From positions 247,102-311,101 of the forward strand of contig NZ_LKPJ01000007.1 of NCBI RefSeq assembly GCF_001443045.1: 64,000 nucleotides of DNA, read 5' to 3'. This stretch comes from Burkholderia ambifaria. Its GTDB lineage: Bacteria; Pseudomonadota; Gammaproteobacteria; Burkholderiales; Burkholderiaceae. Positions 44,166 through 53,217 of the stretch are shown in pieces. Position numbers and translations under genes: made by a program. Position 1 is the first letter of the stretch; the number at the start of each line of letters is the position of its first letter. Below the pieces are notes generated by a model. The model was not told where the DNA came from. It did no database searches and saw only the letters and a list, made by a program, of their open reading frames with translations.

Positions 44166-44234
44166 CGAGTCTCCTTGAATCTGTCCTGAGGGTGTCCGGG
44201 AAGTTGCCCGAAATCGATGGAATCAGCTGAAATC

Positions 44235-44248
44235 GGAAAACGTTTTCC
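44235..44248. promoter_or_regulatory. LacI-type operator upstream of udh
   Basis: GGAAAACGTTTTCC, a perfect 14-bp palindrome with the CG centre typical of LacI-family operators. Related sites lie before the LacI gene and before the transporter gene. Confidence 0.85.
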
Positions 44249-44370
44249 AACTATACGCGTGACAAAAGCCGAACGTCAATGGCCGAACCTGTTCGCAGCT
44301 ATCCACACTTTCCCGATATCGGCCGGTGGCCGGACGCGGGCTTTTTCTGCCACAATCCGGCGTAAGCTGA

Positions 44371-44382
44371 CGAAAACGTTAC
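44371..44382. promoter_or_regulatory. LacI-type operator near the lacI-family gene start
   Basis: CGAAAACGTTAC, a degenerate form of the udh operator (core AAAACGTT at 44373-44380), ends eight bases before the regulator's ATG, as in autorepression. Confidence 0.55.
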
Positions 44383-44389
44383 CCTTCCA

Positions 44390-45382
44390 ATGAAAAAAGT
44401 TTCCCCGACGATCCGCGACGTGGCGGCGGAAGCCGGCGTGTCGGTCGCGACGGTATCCAAGTACGTGAACGGCACGCAGCGCTTTTCGCCGGCCGTCGAG
44501 GCGCGCCTCAAGGAAGCGATCGAGAGGCTCGGCTACCGTTCGAATCCGCTCGCGCGCTCGATGATCACCGGACGCACGCGCACCATCGGCCTCGTGATCC
44601 TCGACATCAGCAACCCGTACTTCACGAACGTCGTCAAAGGCGCGAACCGCGTCGCGCTCGAGCACGACTACACGCTGCTGCTCGTCGATACCGAAGAGAA
44701 CCAGGCGCGCGAACGCTCGTTGATCGAGGCGCTCGCGCAGCGCGTCGACGGGCTGATCGTCAGCACGCGGATGCCCGACGACGAAGCCGGCTGGATGCTC
44801 GACCTGCACAAGCCGCTCGTGCTGCTGCGGCGCAGCCCCGGCCTGCCGATCCCGAGCGTCGGCATCGACAACCGGCTCGCCACCTACATGCTCGCGCGTC
44901 ACCTGCTCAATCTCGGCCATACGCGCATCGCGTACCTCGGCTTCGGCACCGCGCGCGTGAACGACGAACGGATCCAGGGCGCGCGCGACTGTCTCGCGGA
45001 AGCGGGGCTTACGCTCGACGTGCACGATGCGCATGCGCCGACCGCCGAAGCCGGCGAGCGCGCGTGCTCGCGCGTGATGCTCGGGCCGCAGCGTCCGCAG
45101 GCCGTGATCTGCTACAACGACCTGATCGCGCTCGGCTTCATGAAGGAAGCCGCATCGCTCGGGTTCCGGCTGCCGCAGGACGTGTCCGTCGCCGGCATCG
45201 ACAACGTGCCGTACGGCGAATATGCGGCGCCCGCGCTGACCACCATCGACATCCAGAGCGAGAACATGGGCGAGCTCGCGATGCAGAAGCTGATCGACGC
45301 GCTCGCCGGGCGCACCGATGCGAGCTATTCGACGTTCGAGCCTCGGCTGATCATGCGCGCGTCGACGGCCGCGGCCGGTTGA
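44390..45382 (+). CDS. LacI-family repressor of uronate genes
   Basis: 330 residues. N-terminal HTH TIRDVAAEAGVSVATVSKYV with the hinge helix region NPLARSM, then a periplasmic-binding-protein-like effector domain (TIGLVILDISNPYFTNVVKG, VAGIDNVPYGEYAAPALTTI). It is divergent from udh, with matching operators at 44235, 44371 and 46894, so it most likely represses udh, itself and the MFS transporter until a uronate or its product binds. Confidence 0.9.
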   Translation: MKKVSPTIRDVAAEAGVSVATVSKYVNGTQRFSPAVEARLKEAIERLGYRSNPLARSMITGRTRTIGLVILDISNPYFTNVVKGANRVALEHDYTLLLVDTEENQARERSLIEALAQRVDGLIVSTRMPDDEAGWMLDLHKPLVLLRRSPGLPIPSVGIDNRLATYMLARHLLNLGHTRIAYLGFGTARVNDERIQGARDCLAEAGLTLDVHDAHAPTAEAGERACSRVMLGPQRPQAVICYNDLIALGFMKEAASLGFRLPQDVSVAGIDNVPYGEYAAPALTTIDIQSENMGELAMQKLIDALAGRTDASYSTFEPRLIMRASTAAAG

Positions 45383-45431
45383 AGCGCGCGCCACGTCCTA
45401 CCTTCATCGCTTCCGCGCATCACACATGAGA

Positions 45432-45457
45432 AACGCGCCGCCTCCGGGCGGCGCGTT
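45432..45457. terminator. bidirectional intrinsic terminator
   Basis: AACGCGCCGCC-TCCG-GGCGGCGCGTT, a perfect 11-bp stem with a tetraloop, followed by CGTTT, between the converging repressor and transporter genes. Confidence 0.85.
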
Positions 45458-45474
45458 CGTTTACCGGCACGCGA

Positions 45475-46767
45475 TTACGCGTCGAGCTTCGCGGGCTTCA
45501 TCTTCGGCGTAAGCACGTGCATGATCGCCAGCGCGAGCAGGTAGGCCAGCGCGCCGATCGCGAACAGCACCCAGTAGTGGCCCGTACGCTGCAGCACCTG
45601 GCCGATCACTTCCGAGAACAGCACGCCGCCGATCGAGCCGGCCATCCCGCCGATGCCGACCACCGACGCGACCGCGCGGCGCGGGAACAGGTCGGACGCC
45701 GTCGTGAACAGGTTCGCCGACCAGCCCTGGTGCGCGGCGGCGGCGAGGCCGACGATCAGCACCGCGATCCACAGGCTCTGCACCTGCGACACGAACGCGA
45801 TCGGCAGCACGCAGCATGCGCAGATCAGCATCGCCGTCTTGCGCGCGCCGTTCACGCTCCAGCCCGCGCGCAGCAGCACCGACGACAGCCAGCCGCCGCC
45901 GATGCTGCCGACCGTCGTCAGCGCATAGATGCACACAAGCGGCAGACCGATATGCTGCATATCCATCCCGCGCGATTCGTTGAGCCACTTCGGCAGCCAG
46001 AACAGGTAGAACCACCACACCGGGTCGGTCAGGAACTTGCCGATCAGGAACGCCCACGTCTCGCGCTTGCGGATCAGCTCGCCCCAGCGCGGCGCGCCGG
46101 CGTCCGCGTTCGCCGCGTCGAGCGCTTCGGCTTCGTCGCGCGGCTCGTCGTATTCCGCGGCGAGCGCGCGCGTGTCGGCCGTGCGATAGAGCACCAGCCA
46201 CACCGCGAGCCACACGATGCCGATCGCGCCGATGATCACGAACGCCGCGCGCCACCCGTAGGCCACCGCGATCGCGGGAATGATCGCCGGTGCGAACACC
46301 GCGCCGATGTTCGCGCCCGAGTTGAAGATGCCGGTTGCGAGCGCGCGTTCGCGGCGCGGAAACCATTCGGCCGTGGTCTTGATCGCGGCCGGGAAGTTGC
46401 CGCCCTCGCCGATCCCGAGCAGCGCGCGCACGGCCGCGAAGCCCATCACCGAGCCGACCATCGCATGCAGCATCGCGGCGATGCTCCACACCAGCATCGC
46501 GACCGCATACGAGATGCGCGTGCCGAGCCAGTCGACGATGCGCCCGAAACCGAGCAGGCCGATCGCGTAGAACGCGGAAAACGCCATCACGATGCGGCCG
46601 TACTGCACCTGGCTCCAGCCGATGTCGTGCTGGAGCATCGGCGCGAGCAGGCCGAGGATCTGGCGATCCATGTAGTTGATGACGGTCGCGAAGAACAACA
46701 GCGCACAGACGGTCCAGCGATAGCGGCTGGCGGCGGCGCGCACCGCGCCGACGACGGCAGATTGCAT
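45475..46767 (-). CDS. MFS transporter, hexuronate/ACS family (ExuT-like)
   Basis: 430 residues, about 12 helices. NYMDRQILGLLAPMLQHDIG and GIGEGGNFPAAIKTTAEWFP are signatures of the anion:cation symporter family (ExuT, GudP). It probably imports galacturonate or glucuronate with protons. GGAG lies seven bases before ATG 46767, and a GGAAAACGTTTTTC operator lies 127 bp upstream. Confidence 0.9.
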   Translation of the reverse strand: MQSAVVGAVRAAASRYRWTVCALLFFATVINYMDRQILGLLAPMLQHDIGWSQVQYGRIVMAFSAFYAIGLLGFGRIVDWLGTRISYAVAMLVWSIAAMLHAMVGSVMGFAAVRALLGIGEGGNFPAAIKTTAEWFPRRERALATGIFNSGANIGAVFAPAIIPAIAVAYGWRAAFVIIGAIGIVWLAVWLVLYRTADTRALAAEYDEPRDEAEALDAANADAGAPRWGELIRKRETWAFLIGKFLTDPVWWFYLFWLPKWLNESRGMDMQHIGLPLVCIYALTTVGSIGGGWLSSVLLRAGWSVNGARKTAMLICACCVLPIAFVSQVQSLWIAVLIVGLAAAAHQGWSANLFTTASDLFPRRAVASVVGIGGMAGSIGGVLFSEVIGQVLQRTGHYWVLFAIGALAYLLALAIMHVLTPKMKPAKLDA

Positions 46768-47126
46768 GAGTGTCTCCGATACGCGGCCGCGCCCGTCGCG
46801 CCGCTCGATGTTGCTGTCCGTGACCGGCGACGGGCGCCGGGGCGGGCAATCGGGCCACCTTTTCGTGGTGCGGCCGATTGCCCGTCGAGTTCTGGAAAAC
46901 GTTTTTCAAAGGATAGGGCGCGGCCCGGTGCCGTGTCAGTCGGGGATTTCGATGAGTCATCTCAAATCTGGCCGCACAAAAAGAGATGACTGTTTTGCAG
47001 ATTGGCATTAACCGTTTTTCCGGCATTTTCCTGCGCGCAAAATGGGGCTATGACGCAAACCGGTGCGCCGATACACATGTCCGATTCCAGCCAGAATCGG
47101 CGGCGAGGATGGTTTACAGTCGTCGC
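46768..47126. other. 359-bp divergent region between the uronate transporter and ada/alkA
   Basis: No gene. It contains the LacI-type site at 46894-46907 and, next to the ada/alkA start, an inverted repeat CCGATTC/GAATCGG (47081-47100, loop of 6) that could be a regulator site or a 5'-UTR hairpin. Confidence 0.55.
46894..46907. promoter_or_regulatory. LacI-type operator upstream of the uronate transporter
   Basis: GGAAAACGTTTTTC differs from the udh palindrome by one base. Same CG-centred dyad. Confidence 0.75.
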
Positions 47127-48575
47127 ATGCGCCTCGATCCCGACACCTGCTACGACGCCCTGCTTTCGCGGAACCGTCGCTTCGACGGCTGGTTCTTCGT
47201 CGGCGTATCGACGACGGGCGTGTATTGCCGCCCCGTCTGCCCGGTGAAACCGCCGAAGGCGCAGAACTGCAGCTATTACCCGACCGCCGCCGCCGCGGAG
47301 AAGGCCGGCTTTCGGCCGTGCATGCGCTGCCGGCCCGAACTCGCGCCCGGCCATGGGCTGCTCGACCTGTCCGGCAACCTCGCCGATGCGGCCGCCATAC
47401 TGATCGAGGACGGTTTCCTGAACGAACACTCCGTCGACGCGCTCGCGCAGCGGGTCGGCGTGACCGAGCGCCATCTGCGCCGGATCTTCGCCGCGCAGTT
47501 CGGCGTGTCGCCGGTCGAGTTCGCGCAGACGCACCGGCTGCTGATGGCCAAGCGCCTGCTGACCGATACCGCGCTGCCGGTGGCCGTCGTCGCGTCGACC
47601 GCCGGGTTCGGCAGCGTGCGGCGCTTCAACGACCTGTTCCGGCAACGCTACGGCCTCAATCCGCTGCGCTTGCGCAAAGGTGCCGGCGCAGCCACCGGCA
47701 GCGACATGACGTTCCCGCTACCTTACAGGCCGCCGTTCGCGTGGCCCGAGCTGATGCGCTTTCTCGCGCAGCGGCAGATCGACGGCGTCGAGCGGGTCGA
47801 CGCACACGGCTATGCGCGCGTTGTCGCGCTGCCGAACGGCAACGGTCACGTGACGGGCTGGCTGTCCGTCGCGCACGCGCCGCAGCGGTTCGCACTCGCG
47901 GTCACCGTGTCGCCCACGCTGACGCCCGTCGTGCCGGCCGTGCTCGCGCGCGTGCGGCGGCTGTTCGATCTCGACAGCCGCCCCGACGTGATCGACGCGC
48001 ATCTGGGCGAACTCGCGGAAGGCACGCCCGGCCTGCGCGTGCCCGGCGCATTCGACGGGCTCGAGATCGCGATCCATGCGATCGCGGGTGAACACCTGGC
48101 GGCAACGCAGGCGAGTGCCGTGCTGACGCGCGTTGCCGAACGCTTCGGTACGCCGGTCGACAACGCGCCGCCCGGGCTCACGCATGCGTTGCCTTCGGCT
48201 GCCACGCTGGCGGTCTTGCCGCCGGCTGCGCTCGAAGCAATCGGCGTGACGCGCGATGCCGCACGGGCGATCGTGTCGCTCGCACGCGCAGTGGCCGACG
48301 GCACGCTCGCGCTCGAACCGATGGCGCCGCTCGATGCGACGCTCGCCGCGTTGCGCGCACTGCCCGGCTTCGACGAACGCGCGGTGCAATACGTCGCGAT
48401 GCGGGCGATGGCCTGGCCGAACGCGTTCCCCGCCGACGACGCGTGGCTCGCGCCGCGCATCGCCGCCGAACGCCCGCGCATCGCATCATCCGCGCCGCAT
48501 GCGGCACACTGGGCGCCGTGGCGCGCGTATGCCGCACTGCATGTGTGGCGCCTTCATGGAGAAGCTTCGCGATGA
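47127..48575 (+). CDS. Ada-AlkA fusion: methyl-sensing regulator and DNA-3-methyladenine glycosylase II
   Basis: 482 residues from ATG 47127; ATG 47109 is an alternative and neither has an ideal binding site. Residues 1-75 are the Ada zinc domain with Cys34, Cys38 (YCRPVCP), Cys65 and Cys68 (PCMRC), which takes methyl from phosphotriesters. An AraC HTH follows (NEHSVDALAQRVGVTERHLR). Residues about 200-482 are the AlkA glycosylase, with HhH LPGFDERAVQYVAMRA and the catalytic Asp region AFPADD. Methylation of Cys38 would turn it into an activator. Its stop overlaps the ogt start (ATGA). Confidence 0.9.
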   Translation: MRLDPDTCYDALLSRNRRFDGWFFVGVSTTGVYCRPVCPVKPPKAQNCSYYPTAAAAEKAGFRPCMRCRPELAPGHGLLDLSGNLADAAAILIEDGFLNEHSVDALAQRVGVTERHLRRIFAAQFGVSPVEFAQTHRLLMAKRLLTDTALPVAVVASTAGFGSVRRFNDLFRQRYGLNPLRLRKGAGAATGSDMTFPLPYRPPFAWPELMRFLAQRQIDGVERVDAHGYARVVALPNGNGHVTGWLSVAHAPQRFALAVTVSPTLTPVVPAVLARVRRLFDLDSRPDVIDAHLGELAEGTPGLRVPGAFDGLEIAIHAIAGEHLAATQASAVLTRVAERFGTPVDNAPPGLTHALPSAATLAVLPPAALEAIGVTRDAARAIVSLARAVADGTLALEPMAPLDATLAALRALPGFDERAVQYVAMRAMAWPNAFPADDAWLAPRIAAERPRIASSAPHAAHWAPWRAYAALHVWRLHGEASR

Positions 48576-49111
48576 TTCCCGCTCATCTGATTCCGAGCCC
48601 GCTGGGCGACATCGCCATTCGTATCGAAGACGATGCACTGACGGGCCTTTTCTTCGTCGGCCAGAAATACTATCCGTCGCTGGCAATCGTTGCGGACGCG
48701 AACGCGGACGCACGCGCCGCATCGCCGCTCGTGCACCAGGTTGCAGAAGAAATCGCCGAATATTTCACCGGCACGCGCGAAACCTTCTCGGTGCCGATTC
48801 ACCTGCGCGGCACCGCGTTCCAGCGCAGCGTGTGGAAGGAACTGCTCGCGATTCCATTCGGCGAACTCGTGTCGTACGGCGACATCACCGAGCGCGTGGG
48901 GCTGCCGATGAGTGCGGCGCGCGCCGTCGGCGGCGCGGTCGGCCGCAACCCGGTGTCGATCATGGTGCCGTGCCATCGCGTGATCGGCGCGTCAGGCAGC
49001 CTCACCGGTTATGCAGGCGGGATTGAACGGAAGCGCGCGTTGTTGTCGCTCGAAGGCGCCGGGTTCGCGCGCGGCGAGCGTCACCCGGTGCAGCAGGCGC
49101 TCGCGTTCTGA
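48572..49111 (+). CDS. ogt: methylated-DNA--protein-cysteine methyltransferase
   Basis: 179 residues. The acceptor motif is PCHRVIGA with Cys134, preceded by the HTH FGELVSYGDITERVGLPMSA and AVGRNPVSI. It removes methyl groups from O6-methylguanine and O4-methylthymine by suicide transfer. It is translationally coupled to the Ada-AlkA gene, giving a two-gene adaptive-response operon that repairs alkylation by three routes. Confidence 0.95.
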   Translation: MIPAHLIPSPLGDIAIRIEDDALTGLFFVGQKYYPSLAIVADANADARAASPLVHQVAEEIAEYFTGTRETFSVPIHLRGTAFQRSVWKELLAIPFGELVSYGDITERVGLPMSAARAVGGAVGRNPVSIMVPCHRVIGASGSLTGYAGGIERKRALLSLEGAGFARGERHPVQQALAF

Positions 49112-49147
49112 CGTCGCGAATTTACCGTTCGGCGTGCGTGGTGCGGC

Positions 49148-49645
49148 CTAGTCGTCGCTGCGCTTGCGCATCGCATGCGCGACCCGCGCGTTCGCCTCGA
49201 ACTTCGCGCGATGCGTCGAGAAGAACGTCCGCACGTTGCGCACGTTCGATGCGCCGGTGAACAGCCGCCGCGCGAACGCGTCGTATTCGGCGACGTCGGC
49301 CAGATCGGCCACCACCACGAAGTCGGGCCCCGGCGACACGCGGTAGCACTGCGTAACCGCCGGCTCCGCGCAGACGTACGCTTCGAACGCGTCGTAGTCT
49401 TCGGCCGTCTGCCGGTCGAGGCTGATCTCGATCAGTGCCGTGACGGCCGTGCCGATCGCGACCGGATCGAGCACCGCGACCTGGCGGCGGATCACGCCCG
49501 CTTCCGTGAGCCGCCGCACACGGCGCATGCAGGTCGGCGGCGACGACAGCGCGCGCTCGGCCAGTTGCAGGTTCGACACCGATGCGTCGTCCTGCAGGAT
49601 CGCGAGAATGCGCAGATCGAGATCGTCGAGCGTGATGCCGGCCAT
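49148..49645 (-). CDS. Lrp/AsnC-family regulator
   Basis: 165 residues. N-terminal HTH DLDLRILAILQDDASVSNLQ and LSSPPTCMRRVRRLTEAGVI, then the RAM ligand domain (VTQCYRVSPGPDFVVVADLA). Lrp proteins are amino-acid-responsive DNA-wrapping regulators. It is divergent from glmS across 156 bp that contain two identical palindromes, so it probably controls itself and glmS. Confidence 0.92.
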   Translation of the reverse strand: MAGITLDDLDLRILAILQDDASVSNLQLAERALSSPPTCMRRVRRLTEAGVIRRQVAVLDPVAIGTAVTALIEISLDRQTAEDYDAFEAYVCAEPAVTQCYRVSPGPDFVVVADLADVAEYDAFARRLFTGASNVRNVRTFFSTHRAKFEANARVAHAMRKRSDD

Positions 49646-49669
49646 CGTCGGCTCCTTCCGGTCAGGATG

Positions 49670-49743
49670 TGAAATTTAATTTCAATATCATAACGCATCG
49701 CCCGTTTGCTTCATTTATTGGCTTATTTTGAAATTTAATTTCA
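49670..49743. promoter_or_regulatory. two identical Lrp-type palindromes in the lrp-glmS divergent region
   Basis: TGAAATTTAATTTCA stands at 49670-49684 and again at 49729-49743, 59 bp apart. Each is a 15-bp palindrome in otherwise unusually A/T-rich DNA. Paired A/T-rich sites suit an Lrp octamer or dimer pair. Confidence 0.8.
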
Positions 49744-49801
49744 TTCAACCGCTTCTACCATCGCTGTCACGGATCCAGACCGGACATTTACGGAGCGCGA
49801 T

Positions 49802-51631
49802 ATGTGTGGAATTGTCGGGGCGGTTGCCCAGCGGGACATCCTGCCGAACCTCGTCGACGGGCTGAAGCGGCTCGAATACCGCGGCTACGACTCGTGCGGC
49901 ATCGTGGTCTATCGCGACCGTGCGCTGGCACGTGCGCGCAGCGTCGAGCGCGTCGCCAACCTGCAGCGCGAGATCGCCACGCATGCGCTGTCGGGCTACA
50001 CCGGCATCGCGCATACGCGCTGGGCCACGCACGGCGCGCCCGTCACGCTCAACGCGCATCCGCACTTCTCGCCGAGCGACGACAACGCGCGCATCGCGCT
50101 GTCGCACAACGGGATCATCGAGAACTGCGATCAACTGCGCGCGGAACTGCAGGCGCATGGTTATGTGTTTGCGAGCCAGACCGACAGCGAGGCGATCGCG
50201 CACCTGATCGACCACCTGTACGACGGCGACCTGTTCGACGCGGTGCGCCGCGCGGTCGCGCGACTGCGCGGCAGCTACGCGATCGCGGTGATGTGCCGCG
50301 ACGAGCCGCACCGGATCGTTGGGGCGCGCGACGGGATGCCGCTCGTCGTCGGTGTCGGCGATGGCGAGAATTTCCTCGCGTCGGATGCGATCGCGTTGTC
50401 GGGCATCACCGATCGCATCGCGTATCTGGAGAACGGTGACGTCGCCGACATTCAACTGCATCGCTACTGGATCGTCGATGCGAACGGCCAGCGCGTCGAG
50501 CGCGCGGTGCATCGGGTGGCGGCTCACAGCGGCGCGGCCGACCTCGGGTCGTATCGCTACTACATGCAGAAGGAAATCTTCGAGCAACCGCAGGCGGTGG
50601 CCGATACGCTGCTCGACGTCGCGTCTATCATGCCGGAGCTGTTCGGCGACGGCGCGTGGCGCGTGTTCAACGACGTCGATTCGGTGCTGCTGCTCGCGTG
50701 CGGCGGCAGCTATCACGCGGCGCTGACCGCGAAGTACTGGATCGAGAGCATCGCGAAGCTGCCGGCGAGCGTGGAGATTGCGAGCGAGTTCCGTTATCGC
50801 GACAGCGTGCCGAATCCGCGCACGCTCGTCGTCGCGGTGTCGCAGAGCGGCGAGACGGCCGACGTGCTCGGCGCCGTGCATGTCGCGAAGCAGCGCGGGA
50901 TGATGCATACGCTCGCGATCTGCAACGTCGCGACGAGCGCGCTGATGCGCGAATGCGCGCTGCAGTTCGTCACGCGTGCGGGGATCGAGATCGGGGTCGC
51001 GTCGACGAAGGCTTTCACGACGCAGCTCGTTGCGCTGTTTCTGCTCACGCTGGCGCTTGCGCAGGTGCGTGGGCGGTTGAGCGACGACGAGGAGAAAGCG
51101 CATTTGCGTGCGCTGCGGCATCTGCCCGATGCGATGTCGAAGGTGCTCGCGCTGGAGCCGCAGATCATGGGCTGGTCGGAGCTGCTCGCGCGACGCGACA
51201 ACATGCTGTTTCTCGGGCGCGGGATGCATTATCCGATCGCGCTGGAAGGCGCGCTGAAGATGAAGGAGATTTCGTATATCCACGCGGAGGCTTATCCCGC
51301 CGGGGAGTTGAAGCACGGGCCGCTGGCGTTGGTCAGCAATGAAATGCCGGTTATCGCGGTGGCGCCGAATGATGTGCTTCTGGAAAAACTCCGGTCGAAC
51401 ATGCATGAAGTCAGTGCGCGGAATGGCAGGCTCTTTGTGTTCGCGGACGTGGACTGCGGGTTGGTGCCGAGCGAAGGGATCGAGGTGATTCGGCTCAATG
51501 AGTACTATGGGCCGCTGTCGCCGATTCTGCATACGGTGCCGATGCAACTGCTGGCTTATCACGCTGCGTTGGCACGGGGGACGGATATTGATAAGCCGAG
51601 GAATCTGGCGAAGTCGGTGACGGTGGAGTGA
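49802..51631 (+). CDS. glmS: glutamine--fructose-6-phosphate aminotransferase (isomerising)
   Basis: 609 residues. Mature N-terminal Cys2 (MCGIVGA) is the glutaminase nucleophile; the C-terminal half has two SIS domains ([34 protein letters not shown]) and the conserved end LAKSVTVE. It makes glucosamine 6-phosphate for peptidoglycan and LPS. The Lrp-linked location suggests it is a secondary glmS, as Burkholderia usually has several. The final codons, the TnsD recognition region of Tn7 in other bacteria, are well conserved, and an apparent Tn7-type insertion starts 25 bp after the stop. Confidence 0.95.
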   Translation: MCGIVGAVAQRDILPNLVDGLKRLEYRGYDSCGIVVYRDRALARARSVERVANLQREIATHALSGYTGIAHTRWATHGAPVTLNAHPHFSPSDDNARIALSHNGIIENCDQLRAELQAHGYVFASQTDSEAIAHLIDHLYDGDLFDAVRRAVARLRGSYAIAVMCRDEPHRIVGARDGMPLVVGVGDGENFLASDAIALSGITDRIAYLENGDVADIQLHRYWIVDANGQRVERAVHRVAAHSGAADLGSYRYYMQKEIFEQPQAVADTLLDVASIMPELFGDGAWRVFNDVDSVLLLACGGSYHAALTAKYWIESIAKLPASVEIASEFRYRDSVPNPRTLVVAVSQSGETADVLGAVHVAKQRGMMHTLAICNVATSALMRECALQFVTRAGIEIGVASTKAFTTQLVALFLLTLALAQVRGRLSDDEEKAHLRALRHLPDAMSKVLALEPQIMGWSELLARRDNMLFLGRGMHYPIALEGALKMKEISYIHAEAYPAGELKHGPLALVSNEMPVIAVAPNDVLLEKLRSNMHEVSARNGRLFVFADVDCGLVPSEGIEVIRLNEYYGPLSPILHTVPMQLLAYHAALARGTDIDKPRNLAKSVTVE

Positions 51632-51656
51632 GGGGCATTCGTCGTAGACCACGATG

Positions 51657-51684
51657 TGGCAATCTGGATTAGAAGCGTTTACAC
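51657..51684 (+). repeat. left terminal inverted repeat of the element
   Basis: Begins TGGCAATCTGGATTAGAAG; 23 of 28 bases match the inverted right end. Overlaps the first copy of the 17-bp subterminal motif. Confidence 0.75.
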
Positions 51685-51760
51685 GTAAACGCTTCTAATC
51701 CGTCAGGAGCCAGTTTTTAGCTCCAAACACTTGTTTTTGTGACGTAAACGCTTCTAATCC
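51666..51760. repeat. left-end subterminal motif copies
   Basis: The 17-bp motif GTAAACGCTTCTAATCC is present as an exact inverted copy at 51666-51682 and exact direct copies at 51685-51701 and 51744-51760. The first two form a perfect 17-bp hairpin with a 2-bp centre, which may also serve as glmS terminator. Confidence 0.88.
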
Positions 51761-52215
51761 TGCAACGAGAGATTGCCCACTTCAAAGGGGAAATTCCGAA
51801 AAAGTTGAACCGAAATGATTCCATCAAGCGGGGGTTCGGGGCATCGACCCCGGTCTCATGCCGTTAGCCCCGTGGCTCCAAATAGACGCACATCTGGCAA
51901 CTTTGAATAGTTTCACTTAAAGCGGTTCGCAAATTTTCACTTAACGCCCCACGAAATTCCCCAAAACGGCCGCCGGGCGGGGCTTAAGCGAAACTATTCC
52001 AACAGCAATTGCGTGTGGCCGAGGCGCAGAATGTCGCGGAAATCTGCAATCTCCTGAGTCAGCCATGTCTCATCATGGGCCTGCCCGGCAACGTCGCAGT
52101 CTTCATCCCTCAGCGCTTATCGGCTTGCAACAAGCGAACGCAGCGCCGGCTCCATACTCGACGGTTGAACCGAGCGTGCGGCACAAGGGCGTTCATACGT
52201 GGCGCGCCGATTCCA
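51761..52215. other. 455-bp non-coding left arm of the element
   Basis: No gene supported. It contains the TTTCRCTTAA repeat group (51905-52000). Several short G/C runs around 51800-51850 can pair locally but match no RNA family I know. Confidence 0.5.
51905..52000. repeat. inverted repeats GAATAGTTTCRCTTAA
   Basis: GAATAGTTTCACTTAA at 51905-51920 is answered by its inverted form (GAATAGTTTCGCTTAA) at 51984-51999, and a third partial copy TTTTCACTTAACGCCCC lies at 51934-51950. They may be ends of a lost insertion sequence or protein sites. Confidence 0.6.
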
Positions 52216-52608
52216 TCAATATCCCCAACCGAGCTCTCTGAGAACGAATCCCGTTGCATGTAAGGCAAACTCGGCGTCCCCGCTCGATACTTCTCGCAGG
52301 TCGAGACGCTCACGCTCGTTATCTTTCGCACGAGGGTGAAGAAGGTTGACTGTCTCGAGGGCCGCCCGAATCAAGCGCCGCTCATTGTCGCCAACATGCT
52401 TTCCGATTGCGGTGAGGCATGGACCCAGGTCCTTGTGAATTGCTTTCTCGTCCCCGGTCAATTGGCGTAACCATCGGCCTGCAAGAACCGCGCAGAGATT
52501 TCGGCACTGGTCGACAACCGAAGTTGGGGAATCGCGGTACGCGACCTCCATGACGCGGTCGTAGGCATCCACGACAGACTTCCGGTTTTCCTCTGGGATT
52601 TGTGCCAT
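52216..52608 (-). CDS. 130-residue protein of unknown function
   Basis: All-helical prediction; the C-terminal half (LIRAALETVNLLHPRAKDNE, AEFALHATGFVLRELGWGY) is reminiscent of the C-terminal helical domain of abortive-infection proteins, but I cannot place it in a family. No clear ribosome binding site. It follows the next listed gene by 36 bp on the same strand, so they likely form a unit. GC is well below that of the chromosome. Confidence 0.5.
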   Translation of the reverse strand: MAQIPEENRKSVVDAYDRVMEVAYRDSPTSVVDQCRNLCAVLAGRWLRQLTGDEKAIHKDLGPCLTAIGKHVGDNERRLIRAALETVNLLHPRAKDNERERLDLREVSSGDAEFALHATGFVLRELGWGY

Positions 52609-52644
52609 GTCGAGAGTGGGTAGTATGCCAAAAGCAGACTCAGC

Positions 52645-53217
52645 TCAAAGAGTAACCAGAACGTCCTGGCTGACGGTTTGTTCAGTCTGCAATATCCGCC
52701 AAAGCGAGTGCGCCCCTACGTGACCTATCGCTAGTTGGAGACCTTCCCCTCGATTCGGTCGTCCCAACAATTCAGTGCAATGGATAAACACATTCAACTC
52801 TTTAGACACTCGACCGTCTGGCTGGCTCCGTCTGCTGTCAGATAGTGAATTGGGATGAGCTTCGACAAAGACAAATTCCCGATTGGTCTTGGTGAATGAC
52901 TGAAATAGACGGCCTCGCCGCACTCGAGACACCGGGTCAAACGAGTCCTCTCGAAAAATCCATCGAAACGGGTCGCTCAGCATACCGCTAGGCAAATTCT
53001 CGAGGTCAGATGGGGATTCGACGAGCACACATTGCGAGATTATCGGTACCGGGACCGTGAGATGGCCCGGATTATCTGTGCCTTCGTAAATGAGGCCATT
53101 TTCGTGTGCGATACCAAGGCGGGACATAGTCTTTTCGGTCGACGGATGACCGCCTAAATATATCGCATGTGAAGGATTGAAGCTTGGCGAACGGCACCCA
53201 AAAATTTGGTTCTTCAC
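52645..53217 (-). CDS. 190-residue protein of unknown function, possibly 5'-truncated
   Basis: Longest reading starts at GTG 53217 directly against IS debris; ATG 53127 (MSRLGIAHENGLIYEGTDNP) is an internal alternative. The core SDPFRWIFREDSFDPVSRVR is not recognised. No signal or membrane segment. Composition is about half G+C by eye, unlike neighbours, showing foreign origin. The gene may have lost its promoter or N-terminus to the IS insertion. Confidence 0.5.
   Translation of the reverse strand: MKNQIFGCRSPSFNPSHAIYLGGHPSTEKTMSRLGIAHENGLIYEGTDNPGHLTVPVPIISQCVLVESPSDLENLPSGMLSDPFRWIFREDSFDPVSRVRRGRLFQSFTKTNREFVFVEAHPNSLSDSRRSQPDGRVSKELNVFIHCTELLGRPNRGEGLQLAIGHVGAHSLWRILQTEQTVSQDVLVTL

Noticed and set aside
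49744-49801. glmS ribozyme or riboswitch in the glmS leader
   Set aside because: The space between the last palindrome and the start is only 58 bp, too short, and the glmS ribozyme is a Gram-positive feature.
49745-51652. Long minus-strand open frame (635 codons) opposite glmS
   Set aside because: Antisense shadow of glmS; low-complexity Arg/His-rich product with no binding site.
51795-51860. G/C-rich pairing stretch resembling a tRNA or att site
   Set aside because: No cloverleaf can be drawn, and it does not recur at the other end of the element.
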